This document shows positions 1 through 11,300 of a DNA stretch of 64,000 nt, piece by piece. The position numbers and the translations under genes are program-made. The notes below the pieces were generated by a model. It saw only the letters and a program-made list of their open reading frames with translations, did no database searches and was not told the DNA's origin. This DNA comes from Asinibacterium sp. OR53. Lineage in GTDB: Bacteria > Bacteroidota > Bacteroidia > Chitinophagales > Chitinophagaceae. The stretch is from contig NZ_KI911562.1 in NCBI RefSeq assembly GCF_000515315.1, positions 682,001 to 746,000 on the forward strand, written 5' to 3'. Every line of letters begins with the position of its first letter. Positions within the stretch are counted from its first letter, which is position 1.

Positions 1-2775
1 CCAGAAATCCGAACTGCGGAAATCATTATTATTCTGTTGTGAACTGAGGCGGGGAAACGTTGCCGTTTCTTTTGTGGCAGGCGTCCATCGATTCAAGACA
101 ACCTGGGAATATTTTTTATCGCCGAAAACCCAGTAGTAGTCGTTGTTCTTCAATCCATATCCACCATTGTTTCCTGTACCCAGCAAAAAGAGATTGAAAT
201 TTTTATAGGTTGCGTTGAATGTGATCCCATAAGAAAAAGGAGCTACATAACGACCGATCATTACGAAGTCTCTTTGATCAATGATACCATCTCCGTTTTG
301 GTCTACATATTTGATATCTCCGGGTTTTACTACGCCAAACAATTGTTTGGGGCTTTTGTCGATATCGGATTGGTCTGCAAAAAAGCCTTTACTCTGCAGC
401 CCGAAGATGGCATCAACCGGTTTGCCGATCCTGGACTGATAAGCATCGGCATACAGCCCATCACTTTTGGTCACTTTCGAAGTGGCATACGTAGCATTCA
501 CACCCAGATTCAAATCAAGTTCCCCTATTTTTTTGTTCACGTTCAGCATTATATCAACACCGGAACGACCGTTTGCATTATAGTTGGAATAAGGAACAAA
601 CGCATTAAAATAAGTCGGATAAAGGGAGAAACGCTGCGTCAAAAGACCGTCCATTTCGTTCCAAAAGAAAGTCGTTTGCAGCGTTAGCAAGTGTTTGAAG
701 AAAGCGCCTTCAAGGCTTGCATTCACCTCTTTTCGTTTGGGAAATGCAAGATCAGGATTGCTGCCGTAGGCAGGAAACGAGGTTTGGTTTCCTGCCTGCA
801 CACCATCATTCCAGTTAAACGTGGCTCCCCGGTTATAGACATTATCATACAAATAGAAACCGCTGATATCGAGGTCTGTGTTCAGGATACCGGCAGAGGC
901 AGACAACTTCAGGTAATCCACCACTTTTGAACCAGACAGGAATTTTTCGGAACTAAGCAACCAGCCAAGGCTTGCCGTTGGTGAAAGGGCAGCCCGGTGG
1001 CCTTGCGGTAATTTGGTAGAATTGACATAGGCGCCGCTGAAGTCAGCCCAATACTTATGCTTGTAATTGTAGCTAAGCTGTAAGCCCACGTGTGAATTGG
1101 TGGTAGGCTGATAGATGTCGTTCGTTTTAATTGAAGAAGCATGTCCGAGAAGGGTAACCGAAAAATGATGTGCCTCATTTATACTTTTCTCATAATTGAG
1201 CCAGGATGAAAAACCAATATTCTGCATTTGCGCTGTGCCGCTGATATTTTGCGTACCCGAATGGTAATCCGTTCCATATTTCGTTAGGCTGGCAACCGAA
1301 TCGGAAGAAGTGCTCCAGGTAGGAGCATAAATGGCATAGGTATTACTGATTGACTGCGTGTAAGCATTTGCATAGTCAATATTGAATAGCGTATGGAAAG
1401 ACAATCCCTGCAAAAGGTTTTTCAGGTTCACATTAATAGCGTTGGTCACCTGGAAGGAACGTTGCACGAATTTGTCGTACCCGCCAAAATACAAGTCGGC
1501 AATTGGATTGGTAGCATACTGCTGTGTTCCACCCAGCAGGTACTGGCCGTTAATAATATTGCGGTTGGCTTTGATGTATCCCTGTGAGGTTGCATCACTT
1601 CCCGATATCAAGCTCAGGGGAATCAGCGGCGTAAAACGTTGCGGCAACAGCGTGGCGGCATTGCCCCAATAATTGGTGCGGCCGCGGCGGCTGTCGTTAA
1701 AAATAGTGGAGATATCAATTGTGCTGCTGATGTTATCATTCAGTTTTAAATCAATGTTGCCTCGTATATTAAACCGGTTATCGCCTTCATTTTTCCCTTC
1801 TCCGATATTCAGCAACGTAGAGCTGTTTGACCATCCGATATTGGAATAAAAACGGGCTGTGTTATTGCCTCCTGAAAACTCGGCATTGGTATTCGTTGTG
1901 TTCAGGTATTTTTTGAGATAGGGTGATGAATAATAATCTACGCTGGGAAAGCGATAGGGGTTACCTGTTTGGTAGTTTTGAATGGTAGTTGCATCATACA
2001 TGTCTCCGAGTCCGTCGTTGCGGCGGGCTTCATTGTAAAGCGTCATGTAATCCGAAGAGTTAAGAAACTTAGGCAATGCTTTGGGCGTAGCAATACCGGT
2101 ATTCACCCGGAGATTTACTTTATGGGTGTTAGCTTCTCCCTTCTTGGTAGTGATGAGGATAACTCCTTTGGCTGCCTGGCTGCCATACAAGGCTACGGCA
2201 TTCACACCTTTTAATACGGTGATTTGCTGCACTTCATTCAAGGTCACATCATTGAAGTCGCGGCGAACGCCATCAATCATCACAATGGCGTTTTCCATGC
2301 CCCAAATATTGTTACTCCACAACAAGCCTGCTGCCCTGCCGTTTAGTGCGTCTTGTACAGTAAGGTTATAATCCCGGTTAATGAATGTTCCGGGATTCAA
2401 TACTGTGATTGTACCCGGCAAATCCTGTTTGTCAACTTTATTGTAGGGCACATTCACTTCATTGTTGCCGCCCTCTCCTGCCAGTACAATACTTTCCGGC
2501 ACTGCACCTGCTCTCAGGCTTTGCATTTTAAACCCTTTGGCGTTGATCATAACAACAGAGTGGGCAGCCACGTTGATGGAGAAATGTCCTGCTGCATCGG
2601 TAAAAACGGTTGTTTTCCCTTCGTTACCGGCAATCAATGCACTTGAAATTGGTTGTCCTTTCGCATCAAGAACAGTTGATTTTATATTCACTTCGTTCGC
2701 ATGCTGGGCCTTCGTATCCTCACACAAGCATAAGAATAACGCACAGACAGCGATCCACATTTTGATATAGTTCAT
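1..2775 (-). CDS. SusC/RagA-family TonB-dependent outer-membrane receptor (3' end beyond window)
   Basis: Reading from the ATG at 2775 the frame stays open for 925 codons to base 1, so the gene is intact as far as visible and its C-terminal barrel end lies outside. Residues 1-23 look like a signal peptide, about 27-105 form a carboxypeptidase-regulatory-like beta domain, and about 110-215 are the TonB plug, with the typical VMIDGVRRDF stretch near 166-174 and GVILITTKKG near 204-213. The rest is barrel, with alternating aromatic strands. SusC-like proteins import glycans or peptides across the outer membrane with a SusD lipoprotein. It follows the SusD gene at 2836-4686 in the same direction, so this is the start of a second SusC/D pair whose SusD should lie left of the window. 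Substrate unknown. Confidence 0.93.
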   Translation of the reverse strand, partial: MNYIKMWIAVCALFLCLCEDTKAQHANEVNIKSTVLDAKGQPISSALIAGNEGKTTVFTDAAGHFSINVAAHSVVMINAKGFKMQSLRAGAVPESIVLAGEGGNNEVNVPYNKVDKQDLPGTITVLNPGTFINRDYNLTVQDALNGRAAGLLWSNNIWGMENAIVMIDGVRRDFNDVTLNEVQQITVLKGVNAVALYGSQAAKGVILITTKKGEANTHKVNLRVNTGIATPKALPKFLNSSDYMTLYNEARRNDGLGDMYDATTIQNYQTGNPYRFPSVDYYSSPYLKKYLNTTNTNAEFSGGNNTARFYSNIGWSNSSTLLNIGEGKNEGDNRFNIRGNIDLKLNDNISSTIDISTIFNDSRRGRTNYWGNAATLLPQRFTPLIPLSLISGSDATSQGYIKANRNIINGQYLLGGTQQYATNPIADLYFGGYDKFVQRSFQVTNAINVNLKNLLQGLSFHTLFNIDYANAYTQSISNTYAIYAPTWSTSSDSVASLTKYGTDYHSGTQNISGTAQMQNIGFSSWLNYEKSINEAHHFSVTLLGHASSIKTNDIYQPTTNSHVGLQLSYNYKHKYWADFSGAYVNSTKLPQGHRAALSPTASLGWLLSSEKFLSGSKVVDYLKLSASAGILNTDLDISGFYLYDNVYNRGATFNWNDGVQAGNQTSFPAYGSNPDLAFPKRKEVNASLEGAFFKHLLTLQTTFFWNEMDGLLTQRFSLYPTYFNAFVPYSNYNANGRSGVDIMLNVNKKIGELDLNLGVNATYATSKVTKSDGLYADAYQSRIGKPVDAIFGLQSKGFFADQSDIDKSPKQLFGVVKPGDIKYVDQNGDGIIDQRDFVMIGRYVAPFSYGITFNATYKNFNLFLLGTGNNGGYGLKNNDYYWVFGDKKYSQVVLNRWTPATKETATFPRLSSQQNNNDFRSSDFW

Positions 2776-2835
2776 TTGATTTGCTTTAAAGAATGATATC
2801 TTTTCTTAGTCGTTGAATGACGGTCTGCACAATGC

Positions 2836-4686
2836 TTACCATCCTGGGTTTTGCCCGAAACTTGGATAAAGATTTACCTGGTCGGTTGGCAGCGGAAGCC
2901 AGTTGTGCTTCTTTTCAAATGCCCTTGTTACCACGAGTCTTTCCCTGAGGTTTACAGGCTTTCCATTCGCTCCACGGTCAAAATCAATCACGGTCTTTTC
3001 CTTGTATTTTTTGTCACCCGCAATATTCCACCGGCGCAAGTCGTGCCAGCGATGGCCCTCGAAAGCCAGTTCCACTGCCCTTTCCCGAATCAGTTCACCC
3101 ATAAATGCATCCTTGGAGGAAGTATACCTGGCATCCACATTGGGAATGCCGGCCCTGGCTCTAACCATATTCACTGCAGCTTCTGCCGTGATATAGTTAG
3201 GTGCGCTGCTTTGCGGCGTACCATATCCTTGCAACACCGCTTCCGCATACATCAGATAAACATCGGCCAAACGTAAATAAGGAATGATGATATTGATATT
3301 GTTCCATTCATTGTCTACGCTGTTGCACTTGCCGGTTACAAACTTGCGAACGAGGTAGCCTGTACGGCTGCAATCATTATCACGGCGCAGGTTTCCACCA
3401 TTGTAAAGGTTGGCGTATCGATAAGGAGCCGTTGTTGATGTTCCGCTTCCATAAAACATCTGCACACCATCATACGTGATGCACTTGTAAAAACGGGGAT
3501 CGCGGTTGGTCCAGGGATCGGTGATGTCGTACCCCGAACCAGCAGCATCGAGCGGCAGTCCATTCGCCATTCCAAAGTTGTTCACATAGTTTGCTGCGGG
3601 TGATGAAATGGCCGCCTCCCCACCCAATGGCGGCGGGATAAACATGTTCACCAACGACCAGCGAGATTCCCAGCCTGCATAAGTTGGCGGAGCCAAAAGC
3701 GTCTCGGGATAGCCGGGCACTTTATTAGAACCGGAGGAGATGGAGTACCAGTTATCGCTGTAATTGCTGAAAGGAAGCAACTTGTAAATTGCAGATCCGT
3801 CATCGGAAAGCTTTAGTGTTCTGTAAAATGCGTCAGCCGCTTGTTTGCACAAATCAACATCATACGTGGCAGTGCCGGTTGATTCCTGGTTCATCATGGG
3901 ACTGGCTGCGTAAAGCAGGTCTTTTCCTTTGAAAGCCAGCGCAACCGATTTGGTAATCCGCTGATTGTTGTTGCCTTTTGTTACCTGTCCAACAACGGTA
4001 TTGTCCCAGTTGACAGGTAACAACGCGGCTGCATCTTCCAGGTCTTTTGCAGCACGCAGGGCTGTTGCGCGATAATTCAACCGTGGCAATGTCAATGGCT
4101 CATTGGAAGGCAGCACCTTATCAATATACGGCAGGCCACCCCAGAAACTCATTAATTCAAAATGGAAAAAACCACGGAAAAACAGGAGCTGTCCTTTAAC
4201 AATATCCTTTTCTTCCTGGGTCGCATCCACCATTTTATCCATATTGGCTAAACCAATATTGGCTTTGCGGATGGCATACCAGGCCAGCGGCCAAAGACCC
4301 TTGTTGTGGGCGTCGGTGGGATTTGTTTGCGCTCCGTTATTATCCAGCCAACTGTTGTTCCAACCGCCGCCATTGGTTCTCCAGGCCCAATAGTTACCAT
4401 TGTCAAACTCTGTATTCAAGCGGTAAGTACCGATGGTGGTTGACAGGATATCGTCGCCAAAGTTCCATTCATTATTCCAGGTGGCCTTTGACATATCCGG
4501 AATGCAGGAATACAATTCTTCGGTAAAGCCTTGAAAATTCCGGAAATTGACGAATACATCACTCTGGCTGATGACCGCATCCGGTGATTTATCCAGGTAT
4601 TTCTTGCAGGAAACCATTCCTAACAGCAGGAAAAAGAAGCCTGCGGAAAACATCATTTTTTTATAAGATTTCATGTACAAGCGCAT
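2836..4686 (-). CDS. SusD/RagB-family nutrient-binding outer-membrane lipoprotein
   Basis: 616 residues. A hydrophobic leader ends in a lipobox with the acylated cysteine at residue 27 (GMVSC), followed by KKYLDKSP, the usual mature start of SusD proteins. The C-terminal third holds the RagB/SusD segment with RERAVELAFEGHRWHDLRRW, a hallmark of the family. SusD caps the SusC barrel on the cell surface and binds substrate. The gene starts 6 bases after the stop of the SusC gene at 4693-7896, so the two are co-transcribed and probably translationally coupled. A second in-frame ATG four codons downstream (4674) is an equally good start. No carbohydrate-active enzyme is in view, so the ligand cannot be inferred. 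Confidence 0.95.
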   Translation of the reverse strand: MRLYMKSYKKMMFSAGFFFLLLGMVSCKKYLDKSPDAVISQSDVFVNFRNFQGFTEELYSCIPDMSKATWNNEWNFGDDILSTTIGTYRLNTEFDNGNYWAWRTNGGGWNNSWLDNNGAQTNPTDAHNKGLWPLAWYAIRKANIGLANMDKMVDATQEEKDIVKGQLLFFRGFFHFELMSFWGGLPYIDKVLPSNEPLTLPRLNYRATALRAAKDLEDAAALLPVNWDNTVVGQVTKGNNNQRITKSVALAFKGKDLLYAASPMMNQESTGTATYDVDLCKQAADAFYRTLKLSDDGSAIYKLLPFSNYSDNWYSISSGSNKVPGYPETLLAPPTYAGWESRWSLVNMFIPPPLGGEAAISSPAANYVNNFGMANGLPLDAAGSGYDITDPWTNRDPRFYKCITYDGVQMFYGSGTSTTAPYRYANLYNGGNLRRDNDCSRTGYLVRKFVTGKCNSVDNEWNNINIIIPYLRLADVYLMYAEAVLQGYGTPQSSAPNYITAEAAVNMVRARAGIPNVDARYTSSKDAFMGELIRERAVELAFEGHRWHDLRRWNIAGDKKYKEKTVIDFDRGANGKPVNLRERLVVTRAFEKKHNWLPLPTDQVNLYPSFGQNPGW

Positions 4687-4692
4687 TATCGT

Positions 4693-7600
4693 TTATAAAC
4701 TAATATTCAGACCTAAATTGAAACGGCGCAGGGTTGGATACGCACCTTGTCCTGAAAAGCCAGCGCCACCAATATTGGCTTCGCGGTCGTCCGGCATTTT
4801 ACTCCACAACAACAGGTTGTCGCCATTGAGGTAAACACGCATAGATTGAACGCCTCTCTTCCGCAGCCAGTTAGGGTTAAATGAATAAGATATTTCGGCT
4901 GCTTTTAAGCGCAGATAAGAAGCATCAAAGATGTAGAAATCGCCCATGCTATATACATGGCTCTTCCAGCGGGGCATTGGTGCAGGTGCCGTGGGATCGG
5001 CTGCTGTCCAATAATTGCCCTGCTTGTACACTGCATCCAGCGATGCACTAAAGCTGGTTTGTGTTAAATCTCTGGTGACATTGTTTACACCATAGAACTG
5101 AACGAATACAGAAAAGCGCTTGTAATCGAATCCGAAAGTTCCGGCGTAGGTATTCTGCGGCCTGGAAGGATATCCGAATGGAACGTTATCATAATTATTG
5201 ATCACTCCATCACCGTTGAAATCGACCAGGTTATAATTTCCAGGTAATTTCTCTTTATCATACGCATTCAACTGAGTGCTGCCATAGAGTTGATCCATTG
5301 TATTGTAATAACCACTGCGAATGATTGAATGATATTGACCAATTTGGAAGCCGGCTTTCTTTAAATAATTATCCAGCAGTTGCGGATCATCGGCATAAAG
5401 AATTTTATCGACTGCATGAGTGGCAGCAAGGTTGGACCACAGGCGCCAATCTTTATTTAAACGCTTATTAAACTTCAGTTCTATTTCAAAACCCCTGACT
5501 TTCACTTTACCCAGGTTGGCAACAGGTGGTACATTACCAAAATAGGCAGGAACAGCCCGCTGCGTACCGGGTAACAAGATATCGTAACGATAGTCCTGGA
5601 ACGCGTCAAAGCTTCCTTCTATGAGACCGTTGAAGAGAGAATAGTCAACACCTACATTGGCTTTTGTTGCCGTTTCCCAGCGCAGATCGGGGTTTCCGAT
5701 GGAAGCTTCTCTGTACCATACATAAGGACTGTTGATGTAGGCCTGGTCGCCAAGATGCGTCTGTCCTCCGGAAGCCCAATTGGTTACGTACAACCAGCGG
5801 TAGGCCGTGGCGGGTCTGTCATCGCCCACGAGGCCGTAGGAGCCGCGGATTTTCAAATTGGTTAACCAATGAATCCTCTGCATGAATTTTTCATTGGTTA
5901 CTATCCAGCCTGCTGCTGCAGAAGGGAAAAACCCGAACCTATATTTGGACGCAAACATTTCTGAACCGTTGTAAGCGCCGTTGAATTCAGCGAAATACCG
6001 GTTGGCATAATTGTATGTTAACCGGAAAACCCAATCTTCATGATAATACGGGAACTGGCTGCCGGTTGCATTCTCAGTTCGTTGGAAAAGCCCCATTTCC
6101 GTTAAATTATGCTTATCCAAATGGGCTGAATGGTTCAATTGCAACTGGTAAAACTTTTTTCTGTAGGTCGAACCATTCTGCATCGCATCGGGTCTCACAG
6201 ACCACATCGGCACCACATAGTCAAACTGGTTGTTACCCGTTACGTTCCGATACGTTACATTTCCGGAACGGTCAATGTATTTGACAATCGCACTGCCGTC
6301 GTCGAAAACACCTCCCTGCGAAACGAATGTATTATCCATGGCAAACGTGCCTTTTATATTGAGGTTCCTGACAAACATGCCCAGGTCTTGTGTCAGCGTA
6401 AAATCAGTATTAATCTGGGTGGTCTTTGTACTTCTTATACCGCTGTTGGAAAGTACTTGCGGCGTGTTGGTTGTGCTCACCGGATCGAGTGGATAATAAC
6501 CCCAGGAACCATCGTTGTACTGCGGATAAAAAAGATCGGGTGCAAGCGCATAAACCGACTGGTACCAGGTATAATCAAAGCCGTTCCAGGTGTCTTGCTT
6601 GTTGCCGGTGAGCCCCGAAAGGTTGGCCGCGAGTGTCGTGGTTTTTGTTAATTTAAAATCGAGATTGGCGCGGACATTCAAGCGGTCGTAAGTAAATCCC
6701 GGAGAATAGCCTTTGCCGTTGTTCCGCACTTTCATGATGTCACCTTCATGGAGAAGGTCCACAGCCGTATAATATTTAACAAATGAAGAGCCGCCTGAAA
6801 TATTTACATTCAAATTACTCGACATAGCAGATTTCTTTACCGACTCTGACTGCCAGTCAATATTGGGATATTGTTGCGCCTCCTGTGCGTTGGCAGGATG
6901 GCGGTATTTATCGAGCAGGGCATAAGGCGTGTAATCTGCCCATGAGGAAGGATTAATTGCCAGTTCCCGTTCAATGGCCTGGTTCCTGATTTGCAAGGCA
7001 TCGTAAGAATCGTACTTCTGTGGAAGACGGGAAGGAACCTTCATGGTTGTGTTGGCAGTGATATTGATGGCGGTCTTTCCTTCCACCCCTCTTTTAGTGG
7101 TAATCAGAATAACACCGTTAGCACCTTTCACACCAAAAACGGCTGTAGCCGAAGCGTCTTTCAATACCGAAATGCTTTCTACAGAACCAACATCCACTCC
7201 ATTCATCGGGCGTTCAATGCCATCCACCAATACCAGCGGGGCGGCACTGTTAGTGGTACTCGCACCTCTTATATAAATGGTAGGATCTTCGGCCCCGGGT
7301 GTTCCTGCACCTTGTACCGTAATCACGCCAGGCACATTGCCGGTTAATGCACCACCAATCGTTGATACGCCTCCTGCCCTTTCCAGTACTTTACCCGTTG
7401 TTTGCGAAATGGCGCCAACTATGCTTTGCTTGCGTTGCCGGCCATAACCCACTACAATAACGCTGTCTATTGTCTGTGTTACAGGCGACAGCCGGATGAA
7501 AATCTGGGTTAGACTTTCACTTACAGTTATTTCTTTTGAAACATAACCGACATAGGAAATAACCAATACAGCCTTATTTTTTGAAACAGTAAGGGTAAAA

Positions 7601-7896
7601 GAACCATTGTTTTTTGTTTCCGCATAATTCTTAGTTCCTTTTTCCTGAACAGTGGCTCCTATGAGCGGCACATCTTTGTCGTCTACTATTTTTCCGGTTA
7701 CCGTTAAGGCGAAATTGCCTACTGATTTTCCCTTCGTGGAAAGGCTGGCAATCACCCTCAAACTGTCGTTGATCGTACCGGCAAAAGATTGCAAAGAAAT
7801 GAGGCAAAGAAACAAGAGGTTGAATTTTACCAGCAGCCGGTTCTTGAGGACCAAGCGAGGCCTACAAGGCGAAAAGCCTCGTACATTTTTTTTCAT
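4693..7896 (-). CDS. SusC/RagA-family TonB-dependent outer-membrane receptor
   Basis: 1067 residues, full length for the family. A long basic N-region and hydrophobic core form a signal peptide ending near residue 39. Residues about 66-140 are a carboxypeptidase-regulatory-like domain (VTGKIVDDKDVPLIGATV). IVVGYGRQ at 147-154 is the SusC-type motif in front of the plug, which includes LVLVDGIERP and ANGVILITTKRG. The remainder is the 22-strand barrel ending in FNLGLNISL with a hydrophobic last residue. It is the upstream partner of the SusD at 2836-4686. Divergent from it, across 416 bases, is the hybrid two-component regulator at 8313-12491, the usual arrangement for a substrate-induced polysaccharide or peptide utilisation locus. 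Induction by that regulator is inferred from position. Confidence 0.95.
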   Translation of the reverse strand: MKKNVRGFSPCRPRLVLKNRLLVKFNLLFLCLISLQSFAGTINDSLRVIASLSTKGKSVGNFALTVTGKIVDDKDVPLIGATVQEKGTKNYAETKNNGSFTLTVSKNKAVLVISYVGYVSKEITVSESLTQIFIRLSPVTQTIDSVIVVGYGRQRKQSIVGAISQTTGKVLERAGGVSTIGGALTGNVPGVITVQGAGTPGAEDPTIYIRGASTTNSAAPLVLVDGIERPMNGVDVGSVESISVLKDASATAVFGVKGANGVILITTKRGVEGKTAINITANTTMKVPSRLPQKYDSYDALQIRNQAIERELAINPSSWADYTPYALLDKYRHPANAQEAQQYPNIDWQSESVKKSAMSSNLNVNISGGSSFVKYYTAVDLLHEGDIMKVRNNGKGYSPGFTYDRLNVRANLDFKLTKTTTLAANLSGLTGNKQDTWNGFDYTWYQSVYALAPDLFYPQYNDGSWGYYPLDPVSTTNTPQVLSNSGIRSTKTTQINTDFTLTQDLGMFVRNLNIKGTFAMDNTFVSQGGVFDDGSAIVKYIDRSGNVTYRNVTGNNQFDYVVPMWSVRPDAMQNGSTYRKKFYQLQLNHSAHLDKHNLTEMGLFQRTENATGSQFPYYHEDWVFRLTYNYANRYFAEFNGAYNGSEMFASKYRFGFFPSAAAGWIVTNEKFMQRIHWLTNLKIRGSYGLVGDDRPATAYRWLYVTNWASGGQTHLGDQAYINSPYVWYREASIGNPDLRWETATKANVGVDYSLFNGLIEGSFDAFQDYRYDILLPGTQRAVPAYFGNVPPVANLGKVKVRGFEIELKFNKRLNKDWRLWSNLAATHAVDKILYADDPQLLDNYLKKAGFQIGQYHSIIRSGYYNTMDQLYGSTQLNAYDKEKLPGNYNLVDFNGDGVINNYDNVPFGYPSRPQNTYAGTFGFDYKRFSVFVQFYGVNNVTRDLTQTSFSASLDAVYKQGNYWTAADPTAPAPMPRWKSHVYSMGDFYIFDASYLRLKAAEISYSFNPNWLRKRGVQSMRVYLNGDNLLLWSKMPDDREANIGGAGFSGQGAYPTLRRFNLGLNISL

Positions 7897-8312
7897 ACTT
7901 TAGCAAAAGTTAAATGATAGGAATTTGCTCAGGGGTGAGCATTTCTGTCTAAAACCAGCGGGGAGTGTTGCAGCATTCTCCGCATTTTAATTTGTGGAAT
8001 CACAATTACGTAACTCTTTTCATATAGCAGCCGTTTGGTTTAAAATATGGTTTATAACGAGCCTAAATTTTCTAACAAATAAACCAGTGCCTGAAAGGTC
8101 AGCGCCTTTGCAGATAATTCAAAACTAAATAGACGATAATAGCAGACAGGTCACAATTGTTGAAATTTATAGCACAAATGTTTTAAACGCTTCAATATCA
8201 GCTACAAATACGGCGATCTTTTGAAAAATAATTATCTTTAGAACGTCTTTTTAAACCATAGCTTTCGCCCTTTATCCTTTTATTTCCAAATTTCTAAACA
8301 GGCTTAAAGCCA
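7897..8312. other. Divergent intergenic region between susC and the hybrid regulator
   Basis: This 416-base AT-rich stretch has no convincing ORF and must hold the promoters for both directions. On the minus strand, 8127-8120 reads TAGTTTTG, an exact match to the Bacteroidota -7 pattern TAnnTTTG, but no well-spaced -33 TTTG accompanies it. On the plus strand, TATCTTTA at 8233-8240 matches 7 of 8 positions. Neither is strong enough to assign a start site. I saw no clear inverted repeat that would mark the regulator's binding site. Confidence 0.5.
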
Positions 8313-11300
8313 ATGATATTTAAAAAGCTACTTTTCTTTTGTTACTGTTCATTTGGGTTATCGTTTTTAGCGGCAGCCCAACATGGAGATATCAATTTTA
8401 CCGCACTTACCACAAAAGACGGACTTTCCTCCAATTCGGTTAATGCCATTCTCAAAGACCATTATGGAGTGATGTGGTTTGGTACAGAAGATGGTTTAGA
8501 CAAATTTGATGGCACCCATTTTACAGTTTACCGGCAGAAACCAGGCGATTCAACCAGTTTACAAGCCAATGAAATTTTAGCGCTGCACGAAGACAAGGCG
8601 GGCAATTTGTGGGTTGGCACCAGCGGAGGCTCCTTAAGCCTATATGACAGAAGAAGAGATGCTTTCATCAATTTCCCGGCAACCGGAGGTCCTAATGCTA
8701 TCAGCAATAATGTGATCAATGGTGTTTGCAGCGACTACCAGGGGAAAATATGGATTGCCCATTATAGTGGGGTGAATATTCTTAACCCTACCACCAATCG
8801 TATCACTGAATTCCCGCTTGCATCACGCAGCGCTGCTTTGCATTTTAATCCATCGTGTAATTGTGTTTTTGAGGATAGGCAGCGCCGTATGTGGATTGGA
8901 ACAAGTGAGGGATTGTTTCAATACAATCCAAAAACGAAATCACTGATCCGGTTTCTGCATTCCAGCCAGGATCCTTCGACCCTGAGCAGCAGCGATATCA
9001 ATTCGGTAGCAGAAGATGAAAAAGGCAATATATGGATCGGCACTACAGCCGGTTTAAGCATGTTGAAACCGGGGGCGAATGGTTTTATTAATTACACACA
9101 AAGTAATAATGGCAATGCGAACACCCTGGGCGGTAATATGATTATTTCCATCGCTGTTGATGGCGACAAACTATGGTTAGGTACGGGGGCGGGATTGGAT
9201 ATAATGGACACAAAGACAGGGAAAACTTCCCAATTCAGGCAAAATTACAGGGACATTCATAGTCTAACGGCCAAATCAGTGCATGCTGTGTACATTGATA
9301 AACAAGGCATTTACTGGCTTGGCACTGTTCGGGGAGGCGTTGACAAATATGACAAAAACATCAATCTCTTCAACTTTATAAAAGGCAATGTGTTTGACCC
9401 GAAAGGATTGAATGCCTCCATTGTTACTTCCTTCGCAGAACATCAAAACGGGAATGTTTATATAGGAGCAGAAGAGGGAGGGCTGATGGTATTTGACCCA
9501 AAAACGAAATTATTTCAGCATTTCAACATTCAATCCGGCAGAAAAAACGAAGGCAAACAACCCGTGATCCTGGCTTTGGAAATGAGCCGGAAAAAACAGT
9601 TGATGATAGGAACTTTTTCTGATGGCTTGTTTGTGTTGGACCCTGTTTCAGGAAAATATCGGCAATTGATGCAAGGAACACGTGCGGAAGACCTGAATTC
9701 CAATGATATCTTTTGCATTAAAGAAGACCGTAGTGGGAAGATTTGGGTAGGAACCAATGGCGAAGGAGTAAATGTTTTGAATGAGGAGCATAAGGTGATG
9801 GTCAGGTATACCCCCAACCCCCAATTTACCAATGACATCAGCTTACCCATCAATGGATTTATCCGGGATATTCAGGAAGACAGGGATGGAAATATCTGGT
9901 TGGCTACGCACGGCGGGGGAATTGCTGTTCTGCAACCTGCTTCCGGGAAATTTACGATTTACAATTCAGCCAACAGCAAATTGCCCAATGATAAAGTGCT
10001 ATCGTTACTCGAAGACAGCCATGGCAATATTTGGGCAGGAACATTTGGCGGAGGGGTAGGTTTATTTAATAAAAGCACAAAGCAATTCATTACTTATTCA
10101 GAGAAGGATGGCCTGCAAAATAATACGGTTTACAAAATAGTATCCGACCAAAGCGGGCTGTTATGGGTAAGCACCAACAAAGGCATTAGCAGCATTGACA
10201 TCAATACAAAAAAGATCAACAATTACAATTACCATAACGGTGTTCAAAATAACAATTTCGTTCATGGAGCCGGACTGCGGATTTCGCATGGTGAATTGTT
10301 TTTCGGAGGTCTCGACGGCTTTAATTACTTCAATCCGGCATACCTGAAGAAAAACATCAATATCCCCTCTGTTTTGATTACGGAATTACGAATTTCAAAT
10401 CAATTGGTAGTACCATCGGCAGATGGTCCTATAAAAGAAAATATTTCTATTGCTAAAGAAATAAACCTTGATTATAAACAAAACTTCGCTTTAAGTTTTG
10501 TTGGCCTGAATTATACTTCACCTGAGCAAAACATGTATGCCTACAAACTGGATGGTTTTGATAAGAACTGGAACTATGTGGGAAGTTCCACCACCGCCTC
10601 TTATACCAATCTTGATCCGGGTGAATATATATTTCGTATCAAAGCAAGCAATAACGATGGTGTTTGGAATAACAATGGGGCTTCAATAAGAATATATGTC
10701 CGTCCTCCTTTCTGGCGAACTACATTGGCTTATATACTTTATGCCTTAATTATTATTGGTTCAGTACTTTACTTCCGCTATAAAAGCATTCAAAAAATAA
10801 GAAGGGAGTTTGCATTAGAACAGGAAAGAATGCAGAAAGAACAAGAACGCAAAGAAGCAGAAAGAACACATGAGCTGGACCGTTTGAAGATTAAGTTCTT
10901 AACCAATTTAAGCCATGAGTTCAGGACCCCGATTTCTTTAATTCTGGGCCCGGTGGAAAAGTTATTGTCGCAGAAAAAAAACGAATCTTCAATTGGCCAG
11001 TTGCACATGATCAAGCGAAATGCAAGAAGGTTATTAAACCTGGTGAATCAACTCCTCGACTTCCGCAAGATGGAAGAACAGGAACTAAAGTTGCAAACCT
11101 CTGAAGGCGAACTGGTAACTTTTGTAAAAGAAGTGGTAGATTCATTTAAGGATCTTTCAGAAAGAAAGAAAATCGATTTTGTTTTTCGAAGTCAGATTGA
11201 CCAATTGTACACCTTATTTGATCACGATAAGCTGGAACGGATATTGTTCAATATTTTATCAAATGCTTTTAAATTCACATTGGCAGGCGGGCAAATACGC